Assembly: GCA_002294285.1 (NCBI GenBank) | Contig: DBFL01000033.1 | Span: forward strand, 12,185-39,278 | Reading direction: 5' to 3' | From: Candidatus Neomicrothrix sp. UBA881 | GTDB lineage: Bacteria > Actinomycetota > Acidimicrobiia > Acidimicrobiales > MedAcidi-G1 | DNA: 27,094 nucleotides | In this document: positions 7,613-15,734 of the stretch, one piece after another | How the letters are laid out: every line of letters begins with the position of its first letter | Numbering within the stretch: the stretch's first letter is position 1 | Notes under the pieces: generated by a model | The model's database searches: none | What the model was told of the DNA's origin: nothing | What the model saw: only the letters and a program-made list of their open reading frames with translations | Translations under genes and position numbers: made by a program

Positions 7613-9910
7613 TCAAGCCGATCTACTAGAAATAGCAGCCCAAATTCTCTGGGGGGTTAAAGGCATATCAAGGTGATCAATTCCAAGGTATGAAATTGCA
7701 TCAATCACTGCGTTCTGCACTGCTGCTGTTGAACCGATCGTTCCTGACTCTCCAATACCTTTCGCTCCTATCGGATTTAACGGAGTAGGAGTTTCCATCA
7801 CTATTCGTTCAAAACTTGGCAACTCCATAGCTGATATTGCCGTGTAATCCATAAGATTTGATGTTTGAGGATTACCTTCGCTGTCGTAAGAAATTTCTTC
7901 CAATAAAGCCTGAGCGACTCCTTGCGCTAATCCTCCATGAACTTGACCGGTTGCTAACAAGGGATTAACTATCGTGCCGGCATCATCAACTGCAATAACT
8001 CTTTTAATTTTCACAGCCCCAGTCTCGATGTCGACTTCTGCGATTACTATGTGAGCACCAAATGGGAATGTTGCTCCTTCCTGTGAGAAATCAGATGTGC
8101 CAACCAACTGCTTCTGATCAACAGATGGACTGGATGCTAGTTCATCCCAGGAAACTGACACTGTAGGTGTACCCACTACGTGGAAAACCCCTGACTCTTT
8201 ATTGAGAACAATATCGTCTTCTGACGCTTCTAATAGATCCGCTGCTGCTTTGCGTGCTGACTCAACCAGTTTTTCAGATGCGTCAGCCATAGAGGAGCCA
8301 GAAACTTGCACCGATCTCGACCCTCCGGTCATCTCACCAGATGGCACCTTGTCTGTGTCGCCATAAACTATTTCGACTTTTTCCATAGGAACACCCAAGC
8401 GGTCTGCAACTAACATCGCCCAAGTTGTCACATGACCTGTTCCAATAGGTGTACTTCCAGTAGTAGCTAAAAATGTTCCATCATTTTTTAGTTCGACTAA
8501 GCCATATTCACCACCGCCGCCGCCAGCAGTAACCTCAACATAGGTGGAAATACCAATCCCTAATTGAAGTCTTTCATTTGCATCTCTTCTTCGATTTTGC
8601 TCGCTCCTAATTTCCTCATAGTCGATAGCATTTAAGGCTTTGTCCAAAGCTCCTTCATAATCACCTGAATCGTAAACAGTGCCTGTCGAATTCCTGAATG
8701 GAAATTCTTTCCGGTTAGGAAAGTTTAACCTCCGTACTTTTGCTGGATCCATATCTATCTTTCTGGCAAACAAATCAACTGTACGTTCAATTACTGAAGT
8801 GGCTTCGGGACGACCAGCCCCGCGATATGCACAAACCGGAGCAGTTGTCGTGGCAACCGAACGTGAGGAAAACTCAACATTAGGTATTTGATATACGCCA
8901 CTAGCCATCATCAAAGTAGATCCGGGAAGGATGGCACCCCATTTGGGATAAGCTCCACTGTCTTGGATGACCTCAAGGCTGTAATGTGTGATCTCTCCAT
9001 TACGATTTCCACCCATTTTAACTTTTTGCTTCTGTGCTCTTCCATGAGCAAAACCAGTCAAATTCTCTGTTCTGCTTTCCATCCAGCGCACTGGCCTCGC
9101 ATGAAGTCGAGACAAATGTGCAATGATTATCTCCTCTTCTGATGCAAGACCTTTAGCCCCAAAACCGCCGCCGATATCAGTAATAATGACTCTCACATCT
9201 TCAACTTCCATACCAAGAGCTTGAGCTACAGAATCGCGATAGTCATGGGCTCCTTGATTGCTAGCCCAACACGTTAAACGGTCACCTTCATAAGATGCCA
9301 TTGTTACTCTGGGTTCAATAGAAACAGCTGCAACTTTGGAATTCATAATTTCTGCTTCTACTACTACTTCGCAGTCAGAAAAATCTATTTGCTTTCGTTT
9401 CGGTATCTCCGTAACTATGTTGCTGTCCAGACCGGGGAAAAGTAGAACTTCGCCATCTATAGCTTCTTCAAGATCAACTAGTGGTTTTAAAGGTTCTACT
9501 TCAACCCAAATATTCTCAGCTGCATCTGCCGCCAAATACTCACTTTCAGCCAAAACCACCGCAATTGGCTCTCCTGCAAACCGTACTCTTCCACGGGCAA
9601 GGTATGGTCTGGTCATTCCTGCCTCGTAGGCCTTCAAGATGACTTCCCTGTCCGCTAAACCTAAATTTTCAGCTGTATAAACAGCAATAACTCCTTGCAT
9701 ATTCAAAGCTTCACTGGTTTCAACTGAAACAATTTCACCATGTGAAATACTCGATCTCACGAAATGTGCATACACAGCACCTTCCATGGGAATATTCGCT
9801 ACATATCCACCTTTTCCCTGAAGTAAACTCAAATCTTCACGGCGTGGTACAGCATTTCCTAAAAAAGATGTTCCTCCAGAACCAGGTTTAGCAAATGTTT
9901 CATCACTCAT
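7613..9910 (-). CDS. Xanthine dehydrogenase-family Mo-cofactor subunit (CoxL-like, form II type)
   Basis: Large molybdopterin-binding subunit of a molybdenum hydroxylase, 765 aa. GGGFG (247-251), the active-site loop AYRGAGR (361-367) and the catalytic Glu721 in KGIGES (717-722) are present. AYRGAGR is the pattern of form II CoxL-like proteins. True aerobic CO dehydrogenase has AYxCSFR, so CO oxidation is unlikely and the substrate is unknown. The cofactor loop reads IGTGHVTTWAM (489-499) where GQGHET-x-x-AQ is usual. No FAD (medium) or 2Fe-2S (small) subunit gene is in the window, although these normally sit beside the large one. The start codon overlaps the stop of an acyl-CoA dehydrogenase by 4 bases (ATGA), suggesting coupled translation. 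A molybdate importer lies about 11 kb away. Confidence 0.9.
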   Translation of the reverse strand: MSDETFAKPGSGGTSFLGNAVPRREDLSLLQGKGGYVANIPMEGAVYAHFVRSSISHGEIVSVETSEALNMQGVIAVYTAENLGLADREVILKAYEAGMTRPYLARGRVRFAGEPIAVVLAESEYLAADAAENIWVEVEPLKPLVDLEEAIDGEVLLFPGLDSNIVTEIPKRKQIDFSDCEVVVEAEIMNSKVAAVSIEPRVTMASYEGDRLTCWASNQGAHDYRDSVAQALGMEVEDVRVIITDIGGGFGAKGLASEEEIIIAHLSRLHARPVRWMESRTENLTGFAHGRAQKQKVKMGGNRNGEITHYSLEVIQDSGAYPKWGAILPGSTLMMASGVYQIPNVEFSSRSVATTTAPVCAYRGAGRPEATSVIERTVDLFARKIDMDPAKVRRLNFPNRKEFPFRNSTGTVYDSGDYEGALDKALNAIDYEEIRSEQNRRRDANERLQLGIGISTYVEVTAGGGGGEYGLVELKNDGTFLATTGSTPIGTGHVTTWAMLVADRLGVPMEKVEIVYGDTDKVPSGEMTGGSRSVQVSGSSMADASEKLVESARKAAADLLEASEDDIVLNKESGVFHVVGTPTVSVSWDELASSPSVDQKQLVGTSDFSQEGATFPFGAHIVIAEVDIETGAVKIKRVIAVDDAGTIVNPLLATGQVHGGLAQGVAQALLEEISYDSEGNPQTSNLMDYTAISAMELPSFERIVMETPTPLNPIGAKGIGESGTIGSTAAVQNAVIDAISYLGIDHLDMPLTPQRIWAAISSRSA

Positions 9911-11064
9911 TCAGCTGGGTACCTTTCAAGAAGTTTTCGTGCGATGACCATTTTCTGGATTTCGCTAGTTCCTTCCCCAATGATCATTAAAGGCGTATCC
10001 CGGAGGTAACGCTCAACTGGAAATTCAGTTGTGTAACCATTTCCTCCATGAATCCTCATAGAAGACATCGCTATCTCAAAAGCTGCTTCTGAGGCAAAGA
10101 ACTTAGCCATTCCTGCTTCCATATCGACCCTCTCGCCAGCATCTGCTCGACGTGCTGCATCAAAGGTCATCAACCGAGCTGCTTGCAGTTTTGTTGCCAT
10201 TTCAGCCAGCATGAATTGAACGGCTTGATGCTCAAAAATAGGTCGGCCGAATGTTTCACGTTGTTGTGCGTACTTCATTGCTGAATCAAAAGCGGCTTGT
10301 GCCACTCCAACAGCTCTTGCCGCTATGTTGATTCTTCCTAGCTCTAGTGCGGAGAGAGCGTACCTTCTACCGTTCCCTATTCCCTCTTCACCACCTAGTA
10401 CATTGTCTGCTGGTACACGGTGATCGACATAAGACATTTCAACTGTTTCGAGACCTTTGTAACCAAGTTTGTCTATTTTTTTCGAGACTGTAATCCCTTC
10501 AAAATTTTCTCCGGGTTCTTTTTCGACTAAAAAACAGGTAATTCGATCATCTGGCGTTCTTGCTAAAAGCATTACCAAAGACGCACGAGTTCCATTCGTA
10601 ACCCACATTTTTGTCCCATTAATTACCCATTCATCACCATCTTTTTCTGCTTTACACCGAAGTGACCCAGTGTCACTACCTGCATCAGGCTCTGAAAGAG
10701 AAAAAGCTGCGCGAAATGAGCCATCACACATTCGTGGCAAAAATCGTTCTTTTTGCTCCTCAGTTCCATATCTATCAATCATGGTCACACCAATTTTGTG
10801 TGTGTTCAGAATTCCTGCGAGTGACATAAATCCACGGGATAATTCTTCAACAATTCGGGCATACGTTGTTATATCTATTCCAAGTCCCCCATACTTTTCA
10901 TCAATTGTTGATCCAAAAAGTCCAAACTCACACATCTGCTCAAACATTGTTTGGGGAAACTCGTCGTTTAACTCAAATTCTGCAACATTTGGAATCACGT
11001 CACGGTTAACCCAGTCTTTGATTGTCGAAACAAGTTCATCCGCTAAGGCTTGATCTGTAGCCAT
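9907..11064 (-). CDS. Acyl-CoA dehydrogenase
   Basis: FAD enzyme that introduces an alpha-beta double bond into an acyl-CoA, passing electrons to ETF; 385 aa, the usual length for short/medium-chain members. The flavin signature FSLSEPDAGSD is at 121-131, WVTNGTRAS follows at 154-162, the substrate and dimer motif RETFGRPIFEHQ is at 269-280, and the catalytic glutamate is Glu364 in IGEGTSEIQ. It is the first gene of the run leading to the CoxL-like subunit, aminotransferase, omega-amidase and polyprenyl synthase. A modest purine-rich stretch (GAGTGAGAGAAA) precedes the ATG. The gene is divergent from the amidohydrolase, and the shared upstream region carries a dyad. Chain length or substrate cannot be read from sequence alone. 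Confidence 0.93.
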   Translation of the reverse strand: MATDQALADELVSTIKDWVNRDVIPNVAEFELNDEFPQTMFEQMCEFGLFGSTIDEKYGGLGIDITTYARIVEELSRGFMSLAGILNTHKIGVTMIDRYGTEEQKERFLPRMCDGSFRAAFSLSEPDAGSDTGSLRCKAEKDGDEWVINGTKMWVTNGTRASLVMLLARTPDDRITCFLVEKEPGENFEGITVSKKIDKLGYKGLETVEMSYVDHRVPADNVLGGEEGIGNGRRYALSALELGRINIAARAVGVAQAAFDSAMKYAQQRETFGRPIFEHQAVQFMLAEMATKLQAARLMTFDAARRADAGERVDMEAGMAKFFASEAAFEIAMSSMRIHGGNGYTTEFPVERYLRDTPLMIIGEGTSEIQKMVIARKLLERYPAE

Positions 11065-11155
11065 TTTCTCTCACTCTTCTCTATTCAAAGGGTTCCCCCA
11101 AGAATTGCGTTTTCCTATTCTGATCGTATCGTCAGGTCACTTTTCTGGCAGTTCT

Positions 11156-11186
11156 ATTTGTCTTATGATTACATCTAATGACAAAT
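11156..11186. promoter_or_regulatory. Imperfect 31-base dyad, candidate operator between divergent genes
   Basis: The outer arms ATTTGTC (11156-11162) and GACAAAT (11180-11186) are perfect inverted repeats of seven bases. Inside, TTA/TAA and GAT/ATC also pair, with single-base bulges and a three-base centre. The site lies in the 173-base gap between the acyl-CoA dehydrogenase (minus, start 11064) and the amidohydrolase (plus, start 11238). It could bind a dimeric repressor controlling one or both transcripts, or fold as an RNA hairpin in the amidohydrolase leader. No regulator gene is adjacent, and no -35/-10 pair around it is convincing. Confidence 0.4.
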
Positions 11187-11237
11187 AACCCAAAAACGGC
11201 GATACTGTCGAAGCTAGTTTTATCATCAGGAGACTAA

Positions 11238-12449
11238 GTGACAAAAATTCCTCGAATAATTTCAGTAGATGATCATGTAGTCGAACCTCCAGATCTTTGG
11301 ACCAGCCGGTTGCCTTCTAAATATGCAGATAGATGTCCAAGGGTTGAACGCGATTCTGCTGTATTCAACTTTGAAGGAGGGGTTTTTTCGTATGAAAAAG
11401 GTGTTGAAGAAGGAACTCCTTGTGACTGGTGGCTATATGACGATTTGATTTACCCGTTTCCTAAGCTTTCAGCTGCTGTAGGTTTCGAAAATCTTGACGT
11501 TGAACCAGTTACTTTTGACGAAATCAGACCTGGAAGCTGGATACAGTCAGAAAGGCTTGCTGATATGGATGCAAATCATGTTGATGTTTCAATATGTTTT
11601 CCCAATGTTCTGCCAAGGTTTTGTGGCCAAACTTTCCTTGAAAGAGAAGACAAAGAACTGGCCTTGCTATGTGTAAAGGCATACAACGACTGGATGATCG
11701 ACGAATGGTGTGCAGGTAACGGAAAAGGTCGGTTAATCCCTCTGACGCTTATACCACTTTGGGATCCAATCGAAGCTGCTGAAGAAGTTCATAGATGTGC
11801 AAGTAAAGGATCTTTTGCTGTTGCTTTCTCAGAAAATCCCTATCACCTAGGCCTACCATCTATACACGACAAGAACCATTTTTGGGATCCTTTTTTCTCT
11901 GCATGTCAAGAGACTGAGACTGTGGTTTGCATGCACATAGGATCCTCATCAAAAATGCCGTCGACCTCTCCAGATGCACCGTTTTCGGTCTCTTCAACTA
12001 TTACTTTTGCAAATGCTATGGGATCTATGTGTGACTACATACTTTCGGGAATTTTTGTTCGATTTCCAAAACTTAAAATTGCATACGCAGAAGGGCAAGT
12101 TGGATGGATGCCATATGTGGTGGAAAGAATGGACAAGATTTGGGAAGAAAGAGGGGATGCAAGTTTTGGTATAGATCTTCCAGATCCGCCTAGTTCTTAT
12201 ATACCAAACCACATCTGGGGTTGCATTTTCGATGATGAAATTGGATTAAAGAATAGAGATATTATCGGCATGAACCAGATTTGTTTTGAAGTCGACTTCC
12301 CCCACGCTGATACGACTTTCCCAAATACATTGGATGTTGCAACAAAAATTTGCACGGAAGCAAAGCTATCAGAAGATGAAATCTACATGCTGATGAGGGG
12401 TAATGCTATCGACTGTTTTGGTCTAGAACGTTTCGGAATTAAAAGCTAA
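11238..12449 (+). CDS. Amidohydrolase family 2 (TIM-barrel metal hydrolase/decarboxylase)
   Basis: A 403-aa protein of the amidohydrolase_2 group, which includes ACMSD-type decarboxylases and many uncharacterised actinobacterial enzymes. VDDHVVEP (10-17) is the strand-1 metal site, His233 in CMHIGS is a later ligand candidate, and Asp353 in EVDFPHADTTFP is the conserved strand-8 aspartate. The stretch GIFVRFPKLKIAYAE (271-285) is highly typical. The first site has a single histidine (D-D-H) instead of H-x-H, as in the ACMSD branch and relatives. The start is GTG with a CAGGAGA ribosome binding site upstream. It converges on kynU with an 11-base gap. A link to the neighbouring kynureninase operon (ACMSD belongs to kynurenine degradation) is tempting but unproven; the substrate is unknown. 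Confidence 0.85.
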   Translation: MTKIPRIISVDDHVVEPPDLWTSRLPSKYADRCPRVERDSAVFNFEGGVFSYEKGVEEGTPCDWWLYDDLIYPFPKLSAAVGFENLDVEPVTFDEIRPGSWIQSERLADMDANHVDVSICFPNVLPRFCGQTFLEREDKELALLCVKAYNDWMIDEWCAGNGKGRLIPLTLIPLWDPIEAAEEVHRCASKGSFAVAFSENPYHLGLPSIHDKNHFWDPFFSACQETETVVCMHIGSSSKMPSTSPDAPFSVSSTITFANAMGSMCDYILSGIFVRFPKLKIAYAEGQVGWMPYVVERMDKIWEERGDASFGIDLPDPPSSYIPNHIWGCIFDDEIGLKNRDIIGMNQICFEVDFPHADTTFPNTLDVATKICTEAKLSEDEIYMLMRGNAIDCFGLERFGIKS

Positions 12450-12460
12450 AACTTTTTTCT

Positions 12461-13759
12461 TTACGGAACTAAAGGATTGGAATTTTCCCATCGACTGACC
12501 CCGCCTCCTTCAATAACAGTTTTTATCCTGTTAACACATTCTTCAACTTCTGAAAAAGTCGTATATAAAGGCGCAAAGCCGAACCTCACAAGATCTGGCG
12601 GTCGAACATCTGGAATTGTTGACTGCTCATTTATTAGTGATTGGCCTATCGCCAATGCTGAACTATGTGACAGAGACACGTGGGACCCACGGTTCTTTTC
12701 ATCTAACGGAGATGCGATCTCGAATCCTAAAGTCAGCAGTGTTTGTCTTACTTTGAATAAAAACTTTTCAGAAAGTGCTACCGACTTAGAACGAATACTT
12801 TCAACTCCTGCCTCAATAACCAAATCAACACCCGGCTCTATAAGCAGTGTCGAAATAAGAGGAGGAGTTCCAGTCAAAAACCTACGATTATCTCGGTCGG
12901 GTTGACAGTCAGGATCAAATCCAAATGGGTCTTCACTCCCGTACCAACCTGCTATGGGATTTATGAGCTCTTTGCAATTTTCTGAAACATACATAAACGC
13001 AGGTGCCCCAGGACCCCCATTTAGGTACTTGTATGTACAACCAACTGCCAAATCAATTCCATCTCTTCTTAAATCAATTGGAACAACACCTACTGAATGT
13101 GATAAATCCCAAAGAACTTTTGCTCCAACTTGATGTGCTTTTTGACTAATTAGTGATAAATCCCAACACCACCCTGAACGGTAAGAAACCTGACTTAATG
13201 AAACTAAAGCAACAGTTTCATCAATTGCTTCGAGAAGCACATCGACTGGGTCTTCTGCTTTGTTACTTTCTATCAAAACCACTTCATGATCTTTGCTAAC
13301 CGCGGAAGCTGCAGCTCTTAAAACTTGAATGTCAGATGGAAAATTTTGATCATCTGTCAAGATCACTGACCTTTTCTGATCTGAGAGAAGTGCTGAAACT
13401 GCAGCCTTATATAAACAAACCGATGTTGAATCAGCTATTACGACTTCGCCTGGTTTTGCTCCAACTACTAGCCCTATCTTGTCACCTATTCGAGTCGTGT
13501 CTTCTAGCCATCTTTCATTCCATGATCTGATTAGACGATCACCCCATTGTTCCGAAACGATTTCCTTAACCAACTCTGAAGTTTTTATAGGGAGTCGTCC
13601 TAGTGAATTGCCATCTAAGTAGATCAAGTCTGGATCTTCGATAACAAATTTTGAGCGAAAACCAGATAACTCATCAGCGGAGTCAAGATCTTTTGAATCT
13701 TTTTGAATTAGGTTTTTGATTGAAGAGGAATCGTATTCAATCACCAGATTTTTCCTCAT
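12461..13759 (-). CDS. kynU: Kynureninase
   Basis: PLP enzyme that splits L-kynurenine (or 3-hydroxykynurenine) into anthranilate (or the 3-hydroxy form) plus alanine; cytosolic, 432 aa from the ATG chosen here. DGNSLG is at 49-54, WDLSHSVG (217-224) carries the PLP aspartate, the Schiff-base lysine is Lys244 in GCTYKYLNGGPG, and RFGFAPLY near the C-terminus is a family hallmark. The start is uncertain: a TTG lies one codon earlier (13762) and a GTG six codons later. The gene overlaps the upstream carboxymuconolactone decarboxylase-like gene by 23 bases, implying coupled translation. No tryptophan dioxygenase or kynurenine formamidase gene is in the window. It is the last gene of a five-gene operon. 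Confidence 0.92.
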   Translation of the reverse strand: MRKNLVIEYDSSSIKNLIQKDSKDLDSADELSGFRSKFVIEDPDLIYLDGNSLGRLPIKTSELVKEIVSEQWGDRLIRSWNERWLEDTTRIGDKIGLVVGAKPGEVVIADSTSVCLYKAAVSALLSDQKRSVILTDDQNFPSDIQVLRAAASAVSKDHEVVLIESNKAEDPVDVLLEAIDETVALVSLSQVSYRSGWCWDLSLISQKAHQVGAKVLWDLSHSVGVVPIDLRRDGIDLAVGCTYKYLNGGPGAPAFMYVSENCKELINPIAGWYGSEDPFGFDPDCQPDRDNRRFLTGTPPLISTLLIEPGVDLVIEAGVESIRSKSVALSEKFLFKVRQTLLTLGFEIASPLDEKNRGSHVSLSHSSALAIGQSLINEQSTIPDVRPPDLVRFGFAPLYTTFSEVEECVNRIKTVIEGGGVSRWENSNPLVP

Positions 13760-14405
13760 CAAGTATTTCTTTCATACGTCTTTCAGTATGCTCCTGACTC
13801 AAACTCTGATGGTCACCATCTACTTCTTCAAGTGGTTGACTCTCATCAGAATCGAATTCAAGACGTAACGCTCTGGAAATAATTCCATGCATCCCGTATG
13901 TAGCTACTATGTATGTCAGTTCGAGGATTTCTTCATCTGACAAGCTATTTGAGATTGTTTGAAAAAGTTCATCGGAAACCAAACCATTGTTCAATGCCAA
14001 ACAATCTGTGTATGCGAGAACTGCTCTTTCGATCTCATTGAAGCATTCTGATTCTTCCCAGTTGGGAATCGCTTGAATTTTCTCCTCACTTATCCCAACA
14101 GTTCTACATGACTTGCAGTGCTGCGAGAAAACGAAACGGCTCCCTACATCCCAGCCCACTCGAGTTTGTCCCAGTTCACGCAGTTGTGGATCCAATTTAC
14201 GTTGAGGTGACCTATAAAGTGCTAAACCCGCAACGGCATGGTCAAAAATTTCGGGCACTAAAGCAAAAGTTGGCCACCAATCTCCTGGACTTCCGGTATC
14301 AGTACCGGGTTCTACCGTCGGGTCTCTGTCTCCGAATATTAGTTGAAAGATAGTTTCAGCTGCTGGGTGCAAATCCGAACGCGGTATCTGTTTTATCCGT
14401 GGCAT
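13737..14405 (-). CDS. Carboxymuconolactone decarboxylase (AhpD-like) family protein
   Basis: A 222-aa all-helical protein of the CMD/AhpD fold. The core runs from about 45 to 165: WWPTFALVPEIFDHAVAG, then QLRELGQTRVG, then SQHCKSCRTVGI with His96 and a Cys97-x-x-Cys100 pair. The usual EW-x-x-H helix is modified, but the CxxC recalls the redox pair of AhpD. Decarboxylase, peroxidase-reductant or another role is therefore open. The C-terminal tail from about 183 is acidic and rich in Glu and Ser. The start is supported by an AGGA site overlapping the stop of the upstream VOC gene (8-base gap). Its 3' end overlaps kynU by 23 bases. Confidence 0.8.
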   Translation of the reverse strand: MPRIKQIPRSDLHPAAETIFQLIFGDRDPTVEPGTDTGSPGDWWPTFALVPEIFDHAVAGLALYRSPQRKLDPQLRELGQTRVGWDVGSRFVFSQHCKSCRTVGISEEKIQAIPNWEESECFNEIERAVLAYTDCLALNNGLVSDELFQTISNSLSDEEILELTYIVATYGMHGIISRALRLEFDSDESQPLEEVDGDHQSLSQEHTERRMKEILDEEKSGD

Positions 14406-14413
14406 CCGAATTC

Positions 14414-14983
14414 CTATGTTTCTTTTGACTCAGGTAAAAGGCTGAACCCTCTTAACCCTTCCATGTCTAAGGGTTTAATAAATGTCGAATGATCAGTGTC
14501 TTCTGTGGAATTTAGACGCTCTACAGCGGTATCAGGGTCAACTCCAAATTCACCCGTATCTCTACAGAATTCGATCATTATTCCATTTGGATCCATGTAA
14601 TAAAGGGAGTGGCACCATCCGTGATCTACTTCCATTAATGGAACTATGCCCTCTTCTGTCAGACGTGTACGTACTGCCTCAGTTCTGTTTTCATCAGAGG
14701 CGAATGCTAAATGATTAACCCAAACAGGGAGACCATTACCAACAGAAACTTCTGAACTCCAGTCTGGGCTCTCTCCTACTCCTGAAACCTCAAAAAAAGC
14801 TATGCACGAACCATCTCCTGTGTCGAAAAACAAATGGCGAAAAAATCCATCAGGAGCATTTTTTACCTCAGTGTGAACTAATGGCATGCCTAACAAATCT
14901 TCATAAAAATGTCTTGTTTCTTCACCGTTCTTACATGCGTAAACAACATGATGAAAGCCTTTATTTCTAATTTCTTTTGACAT
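14414..14983 (-). CDS. VOC-superfamily protein (glyoxalase / extradiol dioxygenase-like)
   Basis: A 189-aa protein with two beta-alpha-beta-beta-beta modules of the vicinal oxygen chelate fold. Candidate metal ligands are His12 (GFHHVVYA), His91 (WVNHLAFA) and Glu138 (GIMIEFC), giving the 2-His-1-carboxylate triad of extradiol dioxygenases. FYEDLLGM (26-33) and YYMDPNGIMIEF (128-139) are standard. Classical type I extradiol dioxygenases are about 290 aa with two paired domains, so this is a short form; ring cleavage, an isomerase or a lyase are all possible. It lies 5 bases after the SDR and 8 bases before the CMD gene, within the operon ending in kynU. Confidence 0.82.
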   Translation of the reverse strand: MSKEIRNKGFHHVVYACKNGEETRHFYEDLLGMPLVHTEVKNAPDGFFRHLFFDTGDGSCIAFFEVSGVGESPDWSSEVSVGNGLPVWVNHLAFASDENRTEAVRTRLTEEGIVPLMEVDHGWCHSLYYMDPNGIMIEFCRDTGEFGVDPDTAVERLNSTEDTDHSTFIKPLDMEGLRGFSLLPESKET

Positions 14984-14988
14984 TTAAA

Positions 14989-15732
14989 TCACTGAAGTCC
15001 TTTTGCTGCTCCACCATCAACTGGAATAGCAGCGCCTGTAATGAATTTGGCTTGTTCTGAACACAGAAATGCTACAACATCTCCAAAATCATCTGGGTCT
15101 CCTAATTTTCCGGTCGGAACATTGTCCGCTACACCTTTAAGATCGTCATAAAGTTCTGTAAGTCTTTCTGTAGCATGAAGTCCTGGTTGAATTGAATTAA
15201 CTGTCACGCCTGATCTTGCAACTTCGGTTGCTGTTGTCTTTAAAAAACTAGTCAATCCAGATCTTGCCGTATTGGAAAGAATCAACTGAGCCATCGGTTC
15301 TCTGACTGCAATTGAGGTAACAGCTACAACTCGCCCCCAACCTTCATTAACCATTTTAGGTATCAACTCTTTACACATTTCAACAGTCGATAAAAGATTT
15401 AACTGAAGCGCAGCTGAAAAATCTTCTAATGCAGTGGTTTCAAAATTTCCCGGTGGTGGACCGCCGGCATTAGCTACAAGAATGTCAACTTTCCCAAATT
15501 CTTTTTCTACCTGTTCTAACATAATCTGAATAGACGAAGAGTCTGATAGATCAGAAGTAATGCTATGGCAATCACTTGAAAGTTCTTGGACTGCAGATAG
15601 CAAATGATCTGCTGAACGTGAAACTAAACAAACCTTTACCCCTGCTTTTGACAATGCTTTTGCACTGGAAAAACCCAGACCTCTTGAAGCACCGGTGACT
15701 AAGGCCGTGCGACCAGAAATTCCTAGATCCAT
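14989..15732 (-). CDS. Atypical SDR lacking the Tyr-xxx-Lys catalytic pair
   Basis: A 247-aa SDR with a normal cofactor site: TGASRGLG at 13-20 and ANAGG at 87-91. Catalytic-type Ser140 is present (VTS). At the position of the Tyr-xxx-Lys motif, 13 residues on, the sequence is Ser153-N-T-A-Arg157, so both catalytic residues are replaced. The local pattern (NAGGPPPG, LILSNTARSGL, SIQPGLHATERL) is one I have seen in a recurring FabG-like subgroup, so this looks like a conserved variant and not decay. It may use another proton relay or have a non-redox role. The ATG lies 2 bases after the stop of the upstream acyl-CoA dehydrogenase. Confidence 0.85.
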   Translation of the reverse strand: MDLGISGRTALVTGASRGLGFSSAKALSKAGVKVCLVSRSADHLLSAVQELSSDCHSITSDLSDSSSIQIMLEQVEKEFGKVDILVANAGGPPPGNFETTALEDFSAALQLNLLSTVEMCKELIPKMVNEGWGRVVAVTSIAVREPMAQLILSNTARSGLTSFLKTTATEVARSGVTVNSIQPGLHATERLTELYDDLKGVADNVPTGKLGDPDDFGDVVAFLCSEQAKFITGAAIPVDGGAAKGLQ

Positions 15733-15734
15733 GA

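Noticed and set aside
7613..9910. Aerobic carbon monoxide dehydrogenase large subunit
   Set aside because: The active-site loop is AYRGAGR, not the AYxCSFR of form I CoxL, and coxM/coxS are absent.
12441..12460. Bidirectional intrinsic terminator between the amidohydrolase and kynU
   Set aside because: AAAAG/CTTTT gives only a five-base A-T-rich stem next to a short T run; too weak to call.
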